Source of the DNA: CAVTWH01 sp963794685
GTDB taxonomy: Bacteria > Actinomycetota > Actinomycetes > Mycobacteriales > Micromonosporaceae
Direction of reading: 5' to 3'
Length of the DNA: 64,000 bases
NCBI GenBank assembly: GCA_963794685.1
Contig: CAWCFK010000010.1
Span: 868,001-932,000, forward strand
Shown: positions 21,216 through 28,701 of the stretch, piece by piece
How positions within the stretch are numbered: the stretch's first letter is position 1
Layout: every line of letters starts with the position of its first letter
Notes under the pieces: model-generated
What the model was told of the DNA's origin: nothing
The model's database searches: none
Seen by the model: the letters and a program-made list of their open reading frames with translations, nothing else
Program-made: the position numbers and the translations under genes

Positions 21216-22304
21216 TCAGGCGGCCCGGCGCGGCGTGGCCGTGACACCGGACGCCCGGACCGCCGGATCCGCGGGCGGCCCGGCCGGCTCAATCTCCGCG
21301 CCGGATCCCGCCGGGTCGGCCGGCGTCACCCGGTGGGCGGCCCGGCGACGTCGGCGCAGCGGCCGACGCCAGCACAGCGCGACGGCGGCCAGCAACAGGT
21401 CCGCGCAGACCAGCAGGACCCGCGAGGAGAGCGTGACCGCCACCGCCCGGCCGGCGCCCAGGCTCGGCGTCAACGCCAGCACCAGCACCCCCTCGCGTAC
21501 CCCGAGGCCGGCGGGGAGAACGACGGCCAGCATCCCGGCGCAGTAGGCGAGCACCGCGGCACCGGCCCCGAGTAGAGCCACCCGCGCCGGCGCGGCCCCG
21601 CTGTCCCAGATCAGCAGGGCCGTTTGCGCGCCGACGACCAACCACAGCACGCCCTGGCTGAGCCCGGCGTAGGCCACCGACCGGGCCGGTACCCGCACCG
21701 CGACAGGCGGCCGTCGGACCACCCGCAACGCCCCGTCCACCACCCGGCCGAACACCGCCGGGTGCAGCAGCGCCAGCAGCGGCAGTACCGGCAGCGCCAA
21801 CCAGGCCAGCCGACCCGCCTGGCCGGGGGCACCGGCAAGCACCAGCAGCAGACCCAGCGGAACGCCGACCACCGGCGCGAGCGCAGCGCACAGCACGCCC
21901 GCTCCGGCCGTGGCCCGGACCGGCTGCTGTGCGCTGCTGCCCAGCCCGCCCTGCAGCACCATCGGCCAGCCGGGGCCGGGCAGGTACTTGCCGAGCTGGC
22001 CGACGAAGAAGACCCGGGCGAGCAGCCACCGGCCGCCATCGGCCCCCAGACCCCGGGCCAGTATCTGCCACGTCACGTCGGCGAGCAGCGCCGAGACGAC
22101 CGCGAGCAACCCGGCCGCGACCAGGGTGGGTACCGACAGCCGGGTCAGCGCCGCGCGGGTCTCCGGCCAGTGTCGGGCCAGCGCCCAGCCGGCCAGCCCG
22201 ACCGCGACCACCACCGGCGCCGCCCACAGCACCATCAGCCGCCGCCTACGCCCGCCCGGCCGGGCGGCCGCCGACAGACCGGCGGCCGGCCGGTCAGTCG
22301 GCAC
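21216..22304 (-). CDS. Lysylphosphatidylglycerol synthase transmembrane-domain protein (flippase-like)
   Basis: 362 residues from GTG 22304, with about seven or eight membrane helices. The hallmarks of the LPG_synthase_TM/UPF0104 family are present: FFVGQLGKYLPGPGWPMVLQ in the first third and VLPAGLGVREGVLVLAL in the last third. No catalytic lysyltransferase domain is attached. Such stand-alone proteins often sit in surface-polysaccharide loci, where they are thought to move lipids or lipid-linked sugars across the membrane (inference). The start overlaps the end of the GT2 gene by 11 bp, so it is the last gene of a leftward operon with the GT2 and YfhO copy 2. The Arg-rich tail is cytoplasmic. 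Confidence 0.85.
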   Translation of the reverse strand: MPTDRPAAGLSAAARPGGRRRRLMVLWAAPVVVAVGLAGWALARHWPETRAALTRLSVPTLVAAGLLAVVSALLADVTWQILARGLGADGGRWLLARVFFVGQLGKYLPGPGWPMVLQGGLGSSAQQPVRATAGAGVLCAALAPVVGVPLGLLLVLAGAPGQAGRLAWLALPVLPLLALLHPAVFGRVVDGALRVVRRPPVAVRVPARSVAYAGLSQGVLWLVVGAQTALLIWDSGAAPARVALLGAGAAVLAYCAGMLAVVLPAGLGVREGVLVLALTPSLGAGRAVAVTLSSRVLLVCADLLLAAVALCWRRPLRRRRRAAHRVTPADPAGSGAEIEPAGPPADPAVRASGVTATPRRAA

Positions 22305-23244
22305 GGGACCGGACCACCAGGTCGGCGAGCAGGGCCAGCGATCCGATCAGCAGCCCGGTGAGGACCAACAGGGCCGCGTTGGTGGTGACCCGGAAGTGGT
22401 AGTGGATCACGTCGACCACGGTCTTCAGGCCGCCGATCGCCAGCAGCGTCAAAGCGACCGGCATCAACACCTTGATCGGGTCGAAGTACATCACCATCCG
22501 CAGCACCTGGAGCAGGTACTTGTAGGCGTCCCGGAACACCCGGAACTTGGAGTGCCCGGCCCGCTTGGCGTAGCTGATCGGCAGGTACTCGACGTGGTGG
22601 TTGTTGGCCAGGAAGGCGAGCGTGATGGTGGTGACGCAGGAGAAGCCGGTCGGCAGCAGCCGCAGGTAGGGCAGGGCCACGTCCTTGCGGAACGCGCGCA
22701 GGCCGCTGTTCAGGTCGGGGATGCGGGTACCCGCGAGGATCTCGGCGAGCCGGCGGATCAACCACTTCGCCGGTACCCGCAGCATCCGGTGGGTACCCCG
22801 CTCGGCGTCCCGGGCGCCCACCACCTGGTCGATGTCCTGCCGCTCCAGCAGCATCATCGCGAACTCTGGGATGCGCTCGTTCGGGTAGGTCAGATCGGCG
22901 TCGGTCCACACCACCACCTCGCCGCGCGCGGACTGGGTGCCCACCCGGCGGGCGGTGCCCGAGCCGCTGTTGCGGGGCAACGCCAGCACCCGTAGCCGGG
23001 GATGGTCGGCGGCCACCGCGGTCAGCACGGCGAGCGTGCCGTCCGTGGACTTGTCGTCGATGACCAGCAGCTCGTAGCTCAGCTGGCTCTCGTCAAGCGC
23101 CCGGGTGATCCGCTCGATCTCGGTCAGGATGTGCCCCTCCTCGTTGAAGCACGGCATCACTACGGTGACGTCGAGCTGCTCGGTTGACTCGGGCGGTGGC
23201 GACAGTTCGGTGAACGCTCTGACCGGCAGCATCGAGGTCGACAT
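22294..23244 (-). CDS. GT2 glycosyltransferase, polyprenyl-phosphate sugar transferase type
   Basis: 316 residues from ATG 23244, with GGAAGGG eight bases upstream. The GT-A domain shows VTVVMPCFNEEGHILTEI, LLVIDDKSTDGT, LPRNSGSGTARRVG, the metal-binding VVWTDADLTYP (DAD) and GARDAERGTHRMLR. The mid-section RIPDLNSGLRAFRK and GFSCVTTITLAF resembles DPM1/GtrB-like enzymes. Two C-terminal membrane helices follow (IKVLMPVALTLLAIGGL, ALLVLTGLLIGSLALLADLV). It probably loads a sugar onto polyprenyl phosphate for transfer by a membrane enzyme, possibly the adjoining YfhO-like protein. Its 5' end overlaps the YfhO copy 2 frame by about 150 bp. Confidence 0.9.
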   Translation of the reverse strand: MSTSMLPVRAFTELSPPPESTEQLDVTVVMPCFNEEGHILTEIERITRALDESQLSYELLVIDDKSTDGTLAVLTAVAADHPRLRVLALPRNSGSGTARRVGTQSARGEVVVWTDADLTYPNERIPEFAMMLLERQDIDQVVGARDAERGTHRMLRVPAKWLIRRLAEILAGTRIPDLNSGLRAFRKDVALPYLRLLPTGFSCVTTITLAFLANNHHVEYLPISYAKRAGHSKFRVFRDAYKYLLQVLRMVMYFDPIKVLMPVALTLLAIGGLKTVVDVIHYHFRVTTNAALLVLTGLLIGSLALLADLVVRSRAD

Positions 23245-26200
23245 GGTGTGTTCCCTTCCGCGGTGGGACGACGAGTTGGCGCTGCAGGTACCCCATGACC
23301 GGTACCGCGCCGATGAACAGGACAGACAGCAGCGCGGCGAGGCTGATCCAGCCGCCGGCGTTGTGCAGTGGCGCGGCATAGTGCAGCCGCACCTGGTGGT
23401 TGCCGGCCGGCACGGCGACCGCCGCCACCGCGTACTCGGCCGGGACGATCTCGGCGGGTTTGCCGTCCACGGTGGCGGACCAGCCGTGCTGCAGCGTGTC
23501 GGCGACGACGAGATAGCCCGCCGCCTCGGCCCGGACGTCGACCGAGACCGCGTCAGGTTCGTCGCCGACCACGGTGACCGCAGCCGGCTGCCCACCGGCC
23601 GGCTGCCCGCCGACCTGTTGCCCGCCGACCTGTTGCCCGCCGACCTGTTGCCCGCCGGCAGGCTGTCCGCCGGTCGAGTGCCCGGTGGTCGGGCGCGGGG
23701 TGCGGGCGAGCACCACGGTGTCGGCCGGCAACTGGCCGGCGGCGACGGCCGCGATCTGGTCGGCCTTGTCCGGCAGCACCACGCTGGAACCGGCCCACCG
23801 GATCCTGGGCAGGGCGTGCAGCCGCTGGTAGACCACGGCGGAGCCGGCAAAGGCCAGCCGCAGCCCGTCGTCGTAGGCGTGCACGAGCAGCGCGACCGGG
23901 GTACCCCCGGCGGTCGCCATGGCCAGCGGGCCACCGCTGAGGGTGACGTCGACGGTGACCGGCGTGTTCGCCGGGATGGCCTCGCCGGCCAGCGGCGCGT
24001 TGAGGACCCAGCCGGTGTAGAGGCTGGCCTGCGGTACCCCGGGCGGTGTGCCGGTGTCGTCGAGGTTGATCTGGTGCACGCTGCGGGCCAGCACCTTTCC
24101 GGCCGGGTCGCGGGCGATGGCGCTGACCTGGGTACCCCGCACGGGCCTGCCGAGCACGGTGATCCCGATTCCGCGCAGCGGACCGGTGCCGGCGGGTACC
24201 TGTACCGTCTCGCCGGCGGCCACCAGGCGCTGGCCGTCCGCGGCGGGCGCCGGCTGGTACCGCCCGAACGGCAGCGCATCCGGTGCGGTGGCGAAGTACT
24301 TCACCCCGAGCCGGTCCAGCACCGGCGAGGTGACCTGGTAGTAGTCGCCGCTGAAGGCGACGACGGTGTTGTAGAACATCGACCAGTCGGGGAGTGCGCC
24401 GAGCAGGTCGGCGAGGTGGCGGTCCACGTAGGCGTGGGCGTCCAGGCTGCGCAGCCGGTACGCCGTCTCGACGCCGGTGGGCAGGCCGCCGCCGCTGGCC
24501 ATCCGGTCGGAGCCGAGGTGCTCGCCGAGGAAGTTCACCGCGTCGGTACGCGGGTAGTAGGTGCTGCGCTCGGCTCGCGGCAGGTACGGCGTGCTGACCA
24601 GCAGCGCCTCGATCACCACGAGCACCGGCAGCCCGAGCAGCGCCGCGGCGCGTACCCGTGGCCCACGCCGTACCAGCCACACCAGGGTCCCGGCGGTGGC
24701 CAGCAGCGCCAGCGCCAGCGCCGCCTGCCGGTCCAGGTTTGCCAGGCGCTGGCTGACGTCACCGACGACCGGACTGGTGCGGGCGGCACGCCGGGCGAAC
24801 AGGTAACCGATCAGCACGGCGACCACCACAACGGCGCCGGGCAGCGCCCGCACGCCGGGGCGTGGCAGCCGGCGCAGCCCCGTGCGGAGCTGGCCGGGCA
24901 CTGCCGCCAGCCGTGGTGGCCGGATCGGCCACCACGGCTGGCGGTTGGCGACCGGGCCGGGGGCCGGCTCGGTGCTGGCATGGCGGGCCGGGGCTGCGCT
25001 GACCGCGGTCTGTTCGATGAGCAGGTGCACGCCGATGGCGGCGAGCACTGCCAGCAGGAAGCCGAAGACGCTGCGGGCCCGGCCGACGAAGTTGGTGTCG
25101 AAGACCGGCAGCCGGACGATCTGGCCGAGTGGCCAGCCGCCGATGTAGATCAGTTCCAGCCAGCACAGCGCCGAGACGACCAGGGTGGGCAGCACGCCGG
25201 GGGGAAGCACCGCGCGGGCGTGGCGATAGCGGCCGAGTGCGACGAGCACCAGTACCACGGCTGTGGCGCCGAGGTAGGACATCGCCTCGACCAGGTTGTT
25301 GTTCGAGCTGGCCGGGCCGAAGGCGAAGAAGGCCGGCGGCCGGTCCGGGTTGGTGGTGCCCAGCGACCACGGCGCGAGCGTGGTCAGCAGGGCGAGCGGG
25401 GAGAGCCGGGACTGGTCGGTCTGCTGCCGGTCGGCGACGTAGGCGTGGCTCATGTAGACGGCGAACGGCACGAGTTGCACGGCGGCCAGCGCCGCCCCGC
25501 CGACCAGCCCGGCGAGTGCGGTGACCAGCACCCGGACGAGTTGGCGCAGTTGGCGCCGGTAGCTCGCGACGACCCGGACGAGCAGGTACCCGGCCAGGGT
25601 GTAGAGGACGTATCCGGCGACCGCGGGGAAGCCGCCGAGCAGCATGGCCGCGAACACCACGGCGAGCAGCGCGCCGTCGCGGGCGGTGCGTCGCTGGATC
25701 ACCCGCTCGGCGGCCCAGAACAGCGCGGGGATCAGCGCGGCCACCCGGCTCTGCGGCCAGTTCGTCCAGACCACCAGGAAGCCGCTGCCGGCGAAGACCA
25801 GCCCGCCGAGCAGCGCGGCGGAGGCGTTCAGCTTGATCCGGCGCAGGTAGAGGTAGCTGCCGCCGACCGCGATCGCGATCTCCAGCAGCTTCACGTAGGC
25901 GGGCGCGAGCCATGCCGGCAGCAGCAGGTAGGGCAGCAGCGCCTCGGGGGCGGCCAGCCCGGTGTTGGGCAGCGCGCCCAGTGGCACCCCGCCGGCGATG
26001 TACGGGTTCCAGCTGATCCACTGACCGGCGTGCAGGCCGGTCCCGAACAGGTCGGCCTGGGGCAGCGCGGAGTCGACCGTGTCGTTGAGGTAGTTGGTGT
26101 GCGCCTGGCCGGTGAGCATGTCGGTGCCGGCGAAGACGCCGTGGCCCCACAGCGGGGGGCCGATCACCGCCACCGCGAACCCGACGATGAGGAGCAGGAA

Positions 26201-26254
26201 CCACAGCGGCCGAGCCGCGTGGTGACTGGTCAGCCGGTGTACGAAGCTCCTCAC
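23093..26254 (-). CDS. YfhO-like multispanning membrane protein, copy 2 (intact)
   Basis: 1053 residues from GTG 26254. It shares the full layout of copy 1: GTDMLTGQAHTNYLNDTVDSALPQADLF, ISWNPYIAGGVPLGALPNTGL, WTNWPQSRVAALIPALFWAAERVIQR, GTTNPDRPPAFFAF, then about 12 membrane helices. A large extracellular domain follows (ERSTYYPRTDAVNFLGEHLGSDRM, SLDAHAYVDRHLADLLGALPDWSMFYN, GWSATVDGKPAEIVPAEYAV), then a final helix. A pentapeptide repeat (GGQQV/GGQPA) interrupts the extracellular domain at about residues 862-890. The frame ends at 23093, 152 bp inside the GT2 gene; the last 50 residues have no family character, so the natural end may be nearer 23245. There is no ribosome site, but TATAGT lies 10 bp upstream of GTG, which suggests a leaderless mRNA. 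Confidence 0.88.
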   Translation of the reverse strand: MRSFVHRLTSHHAARPLWFLLLIVGFAVAVIGPPLWGHGVFAGTDMLTGQAHTNYLNDTVDSALPQADLFGTGLHAGQWISWNPYIAGGVPLGALPNTGLAAPEALLPYLLLPAWLAPAYVKLLEIAIAVGGSYLYLRRIKLNASAALLGGLVFAGSGFLVVWTNWPQSRVAALIPALFWAAERVIQRRTARDGALLAVVFAAMLLGGFPAVAGYVLYTLAGYLLVRVVASYRRQLRQLVRVLVTALAGLVGGAALAAVQLVPFAVYMSHAYVADRQQTDQSRLSPLALLTTLAPWSLGTTNPDRPPAFFAFGPASSNNNLVEAMSYLGATAVVLVLVALGRYRHARAVLPPGVLPTLVVSALCWLELIYIGGWPLGQIVRLPVFDTNFVGRARSVFGFLLAVLAAIGVHLLIEQTAVSAAPARHASTEPAPGPVANRQPWWPIRPPRLAAVPGQLRTGLRRLPRPGVRALPGAVVVVAVLIGYLFARRAARTSPVVGDVSQRLANLDRQAALALALLATAGTLVWLVRRGPRVRAAALLGLPVLVVIEALLVSTPYLPRAERSTYYPRTDAVNFLGEHLGSDRMASGGGLPTGVETAYRLRSLDAHAYVDRHLADLLGALPDWSMFYNTVVAFSGDYYQVTSPVLDRLGVKYFATAPDALPFGRYQPAPAADGQRLVAAGETVQVPAGTGPLRGIGITVLGRPVRGTQVSAIARDPAGKVLARSVHQINLDDTGTPPGVPQASLYTGWVLNAPLAGEAIPANTPVTVDVTLSGGPLAMATAGGTPVALLVHAYDDGLRLAFAGSAVVYQRLHALPRIRWAGSSVVLPDKADQIAAVAAGQLPADTVVLARTPRPTTGHSTGGQPAGGQQVGGQQVGGQQVGGQPAGGQPAAVTVVGDEPDAVSVDVRAEAAGYLVVADTLQHGWSATVDGKPAEIVPAEYAVAAVAVPAGNHQVRLHYAAPLHNAGGWISLAALLSVLFIGAVPVMGYLQRQLVVPPRKGTHHVDLDAAGQSVHRTVATARVNRAARRHRSDAVLQRGGAHPDRDRADHPGA
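23586..23672. repeat. 15-bp tandem repeat inside YfhO copy 2
   Basis: The 15-bp unit CTGTTGCCCGCCGAC recurs about five to six times, the central three copies being identical and the outer ones diverged. On the coding strand it encodes GGQQV/GGQPA pentapeptides in a linker of the extracellular domain. Copy 1 lacks it. Confidence 0.8.
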
Positions 26255-26345
26255 GACACGAACAACTATAGAAAAATAGCCGCGATACGCCTCATAACTT
26301 AGAAAAGTTGCATGTCACTTTATACGGACAATAGTCCTTAAATAG
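26255..26345 (-). promoter_or_regulatory. AT-rich promoter region of YfhO copy 2
   Basis: This 91-bp stretch is unusually AT-rich. Read leftward it contains TATAGT at 26265-26270, ten bases before the GTG start. There is no Shine-Dalgarno sequence, consistent with a leaderless start. No convincing -35 was found. Confidence 0.45.
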
Positions 26346-26381
26346 CTGATGGGCGTCCGCAGGTGCGCGGACGCCCATCAG
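26346..26381 (-). terminator. Strong hairpin after the cellulase gene
   Basis: A perfect 15-bp stem (26346-26360 with 26367-26381) with a six-base loop AGGTGC lies 17 bp past the cellulase stop. It is followed, on the reverse strand, by an AT-rich stretch. It insulates the glycan locus from the cellulase. Confidence 0.8.
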
Positions 26382-26397
26382 CGGGCGAACAGGCAGC

Positions 26398-28098
26398 TCA
26401 GGAACAGCTGATGTTCGTCGGCACGGTACTGCTCCCGGTGGCCTGGAAGCCGTAGCTGAAGGTGGCCCCCGGCGCCAGCGTGGTCGCCCAGCTCGGCGGG
26501 GTCATCGTCCAACTCGTGCCGCTCACCGCGAAGGTGGCGCTCCAGCCGCTGGCCAGCGCCACCCCGGACGGCGCCGTCCAGCGCACCGTCCAACCGTTGA
26601 GCGTGCTGGTCCCGGTGTTCTTCACCGTCACGTTCGCGGTGAACCCCTGCGCCCAGGAGCTCTGCACGGCGTACGTCACCGAGCAGGCGCTGGTGCCACC
26701 GGTCACCGAGGGCGAAGTCGACGGCGAGGTCGACGAACGGGACGCCGACGGCGAGGCCGACGAACGGGACGCCGACGGCGACACCGAAGCCGAGGAGCGC
26801 GTCGCGGTCGGCGAGGCCGTCGCCGTCTGGCTCTGCCCACCGCCCACCGGCGCGATCAGGTACGGCCCGATGATGTTCTGCTTCTGGGTGTTCACGGTGA
26901 CCCAGTCGTCCGAGACGATGCCGCCGGTGTCCCCCGAATCCGGGTTCCACGACCAGTAGGTGAACGACATTCCGTTCACCCCGCTGCCCATGTACGCCAT
27001 CAGCGCAGTCATCCACTGCACGTCCAGCGGATTGGCCAGCGTGCTGCCGAACTCACCGACCAGTACCGGGGCGATGTTCTGCTTGTAGATATAGCCCCAG
27101 AAGTGGTCCCAGACGGCCGGCAGGTTGGCCGGGAAGTTCGATTCCTTGAACCACGGCTGCCGGTCGTAGACCGAGATCCCGTAGTCGTGGGCCGAGTAGA
27201 CCAGCTGGTTGGCGACGCTGAGCCGCACCGGGTTCTGGGCCACGCCGGCCAGGTTGCCACCCCACCAGTCGCAGGCCATCGGGTCGTCCGGGATGCTGTC
27301 CCAGACATTGGGGCTACCGCTGGTCAGACAGCTGACACCCTCGACGATGACCAGCCAGTGCGGGTTGGCGGCGAGCACCGCGTTGCCGAGCCGCTCGGCG
27401 GCCAGCCGCCAGTCGTGGGCGGTGTCGCCACAGCCCCAGCAGGAACCGGTGCCGGTGGGCTCGGTGCCCTCGGCGTGCGGCTCGTTCCACAGGTCCGCGC
27501 CGATCACGGTCGGGTTGTTCGCGTACCGGCTGGCCAACAGCTGCCAGTCGGCGATCTCGCTGGCCTCGGAGACGGTCGAGGTGTACCAGAGCGCGGTCTG
27601 CGCGGCGCTGTTCGGCCGGTGCCGGTCGAGGATGATCCGCATCCCCTTGCTCCCGGCGTAGTTGACCACCTTGTCCAGGATCTGCAGCGGGGACAGCCCG
27701 ATCAGATCCGGATTGCTGGCGGTGTTCACGCTGGTGGCTTGGGCGCCCGACTTGAGCGCGTCGCCGGAGAACGGCACCCGGATGGTGTTGTACCCCAGCG
27801 AGGCCATGTGATCGATCATCGAGGTCCAGGTGACCGCGGCCCACAGACCGTGGAAGGTCTTGTTGTCGGTCTCCATGCCGAACCAGTTGATCCCGGTCAG
27901 CCGGACGGTGGCCCCGGTCGAGTCGACGATCTTGTTGCCGTTGGTGTGCAGGTAGCCGGTGCCGGTACCGCCGGTGGCGGCCTGAGCCGGCGGCGTGGCC
28001 AGCGTGACGGCGAGAACCGCCGTCGCGGCCGCGGTGACGACGGCGCAGAAGCCGGCGACCAGGGCCGTGCGCGAACGTCTGCGAAGACGCAATGCCAT
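26398..28098 (-). CDS. Secreted endo-beta-1,4-glucanase, GH5 with CBM2
   Basis: 566 residues from ATG 28098, with GGAAAGG eight bases upstream. The longer in-frame extension to 28125 is unlikely. An Arg-rich signal peptide (1-40, cleavage after TPPAQA) precedes a GH5 catalytic domain (about 45-425). That domain opens GYLHTNGNKIVDSTGATVRLTGINWFGMET, much like Acidothermus E1 (GH5_1). The acid/base E206 is in DLWNEPHAEG and the nucleophile E349 in VLVGEFGS. A Ser/Thr/Ala linker (about 427-465) leads to a C-terminal CBM2 (CSVTYAVQSSWAQGFTANVTVKNTGTS...LNGWTVRW) with the usual terminal Cys pair. It cleaves cellulose outside the cell. No CebR-like box was found in the 295-bp upstream gap, which otherwise shows nothing clear. 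Confidence 0.95.
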   Translation of the reverse strand: MALRLRRRSRTALVAGFCAVVTAAATAVLAVTLATPPAQAATGGTGTGYLHTNGNKIVDSTGATVRLTGINWFGMETDNKTFHGLWAAVTWTSMIDHMASLGYNTIRVPFSGDALKSGAQATSVNTASNPDLIGLSPLQILDKVVNYAGSKGMRIILDRHRPNSAAQTALWYTSTVSEASEIADWQLLASRYANNPTVIGADLWNEPHAEGTEPTGTGSCWGCGDTAHDWRLAAERLGNAVLAANPHWLVIVEGVSCLTSGSPNVWDSIPDDPMACDWWGGNLAGVAQNPVRLSVANQLVYSAHDYGISVYDRQPWFKESNFPANLPAVWDHFWGYIYKQNIAPVLVGEFGSTLANPLDVQWMTALMAYMGSGVNGMSFTYWSWNPDSGDTGGIVSDDWVTVNTQKQNIIGPYLIAPVGGGQSQTATASPTATRSSASVSPSASRSSASPSASRSSTSPSTSPSVTGGTSACSVTYAVQSSWAQGFTANVTVKNTGTSTLNGWTVRWTAPSGVALASGWSATFAVSGTSWTMTPPSWATTLAPGATFSYGFQATGSSTVPTNISCS

Positions 28099-28392
28099 GT
28101 GTTGGGCCTTTCCAGGGGGCGGCACGGCCGGACGGGGGTGCCAGGCGGATGACGACGGATCACACCCGGTCGCGGTGCTCCCAGCCGCGCGGGACGGGGC
28201 TGCCGCAATCGAGGAGGCGACGCGGCGGTCATCACATCCGATTGCCCGCGGATGCGACGTGGTGTCCGGCTGGCGCCAGTCTCAGCGCGTCCATCGGCGG
28301 TCGTCAACCGCTGCCCGTGGGTACCCGAGAAAGCCGTGAAAATTACCGAACCCCCCGGTCCGGCCCGGTCCCGTGGACAGGCCGGTCCCAAG

Positions 28393-28647
28393 CTACTTGT
28401 GCCGGAAGTGGACGAACAGCCGGCCCCAGTTCTGCGAGTCCTTCTCCACCCGGTGGTAGAGCGCCTTGATCTCCTTCTGATCAAGGAACCGCAGAACCCG
28501 CTTCTTCAGTTGACCGGAGCCTTTGCCCGGGATGATCTCCACGAGGCTGGCCTTCTTCGCCACCGCCTCGTCGATCACCTGCCGCAACGCCCGTTCGATG
28601 TCCTGCCCGCGGTTGAAGATGTCGTGCAGGTCGAGCTTGAGTTTCAC
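28393..28647 (-). CDS. Small Smr-domain protein
   Basis: 84 residues from GTG 28647 (VKLKLDLHDIFNRGQDIERAL). Nearly the entire chain is an Smr (MutS2 C-terminal) domain: the LDLH motif at residues 4-7 and IIPGKGSGQLKKRVLRFLDQKE in the centre, ending LYHRVEKDSQNWGRLFVHFRHK. Smr domains nick or bind DNA/RNA, and MutS2 Smr acts on collided ribosomes. Stand-alone actinobacterial forms are uncharacterised. It is divergent from the ABC ATPase gene, 54 bp away, so both may share the short intergenic region. Confidence 0.88.
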   Translation of the reverse strand: MKLKLDLHDIFNRGQDIERALRQVIDEAVAKKASLVEIIPGKGSGQLKKRVLRFLDQKEIKALYHRVEKDSQNWGRLFVHFRHK

Positions 28648-28701
28648 CCGGTCAACCCTAGCGGCCTTGCGCGCCGGCAGCGCTGGGCGTCCTATAGACG
28701 C

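Noticed and set aside
23105..26302. Long rightward open frame (1065 codons) opposite YfhO copy 2
   Set aside because: Its product is a His/Gly/Gln-rich antisense shadow typical of high-GC DNA, and the opposite strand has a recognisable membrane protein.
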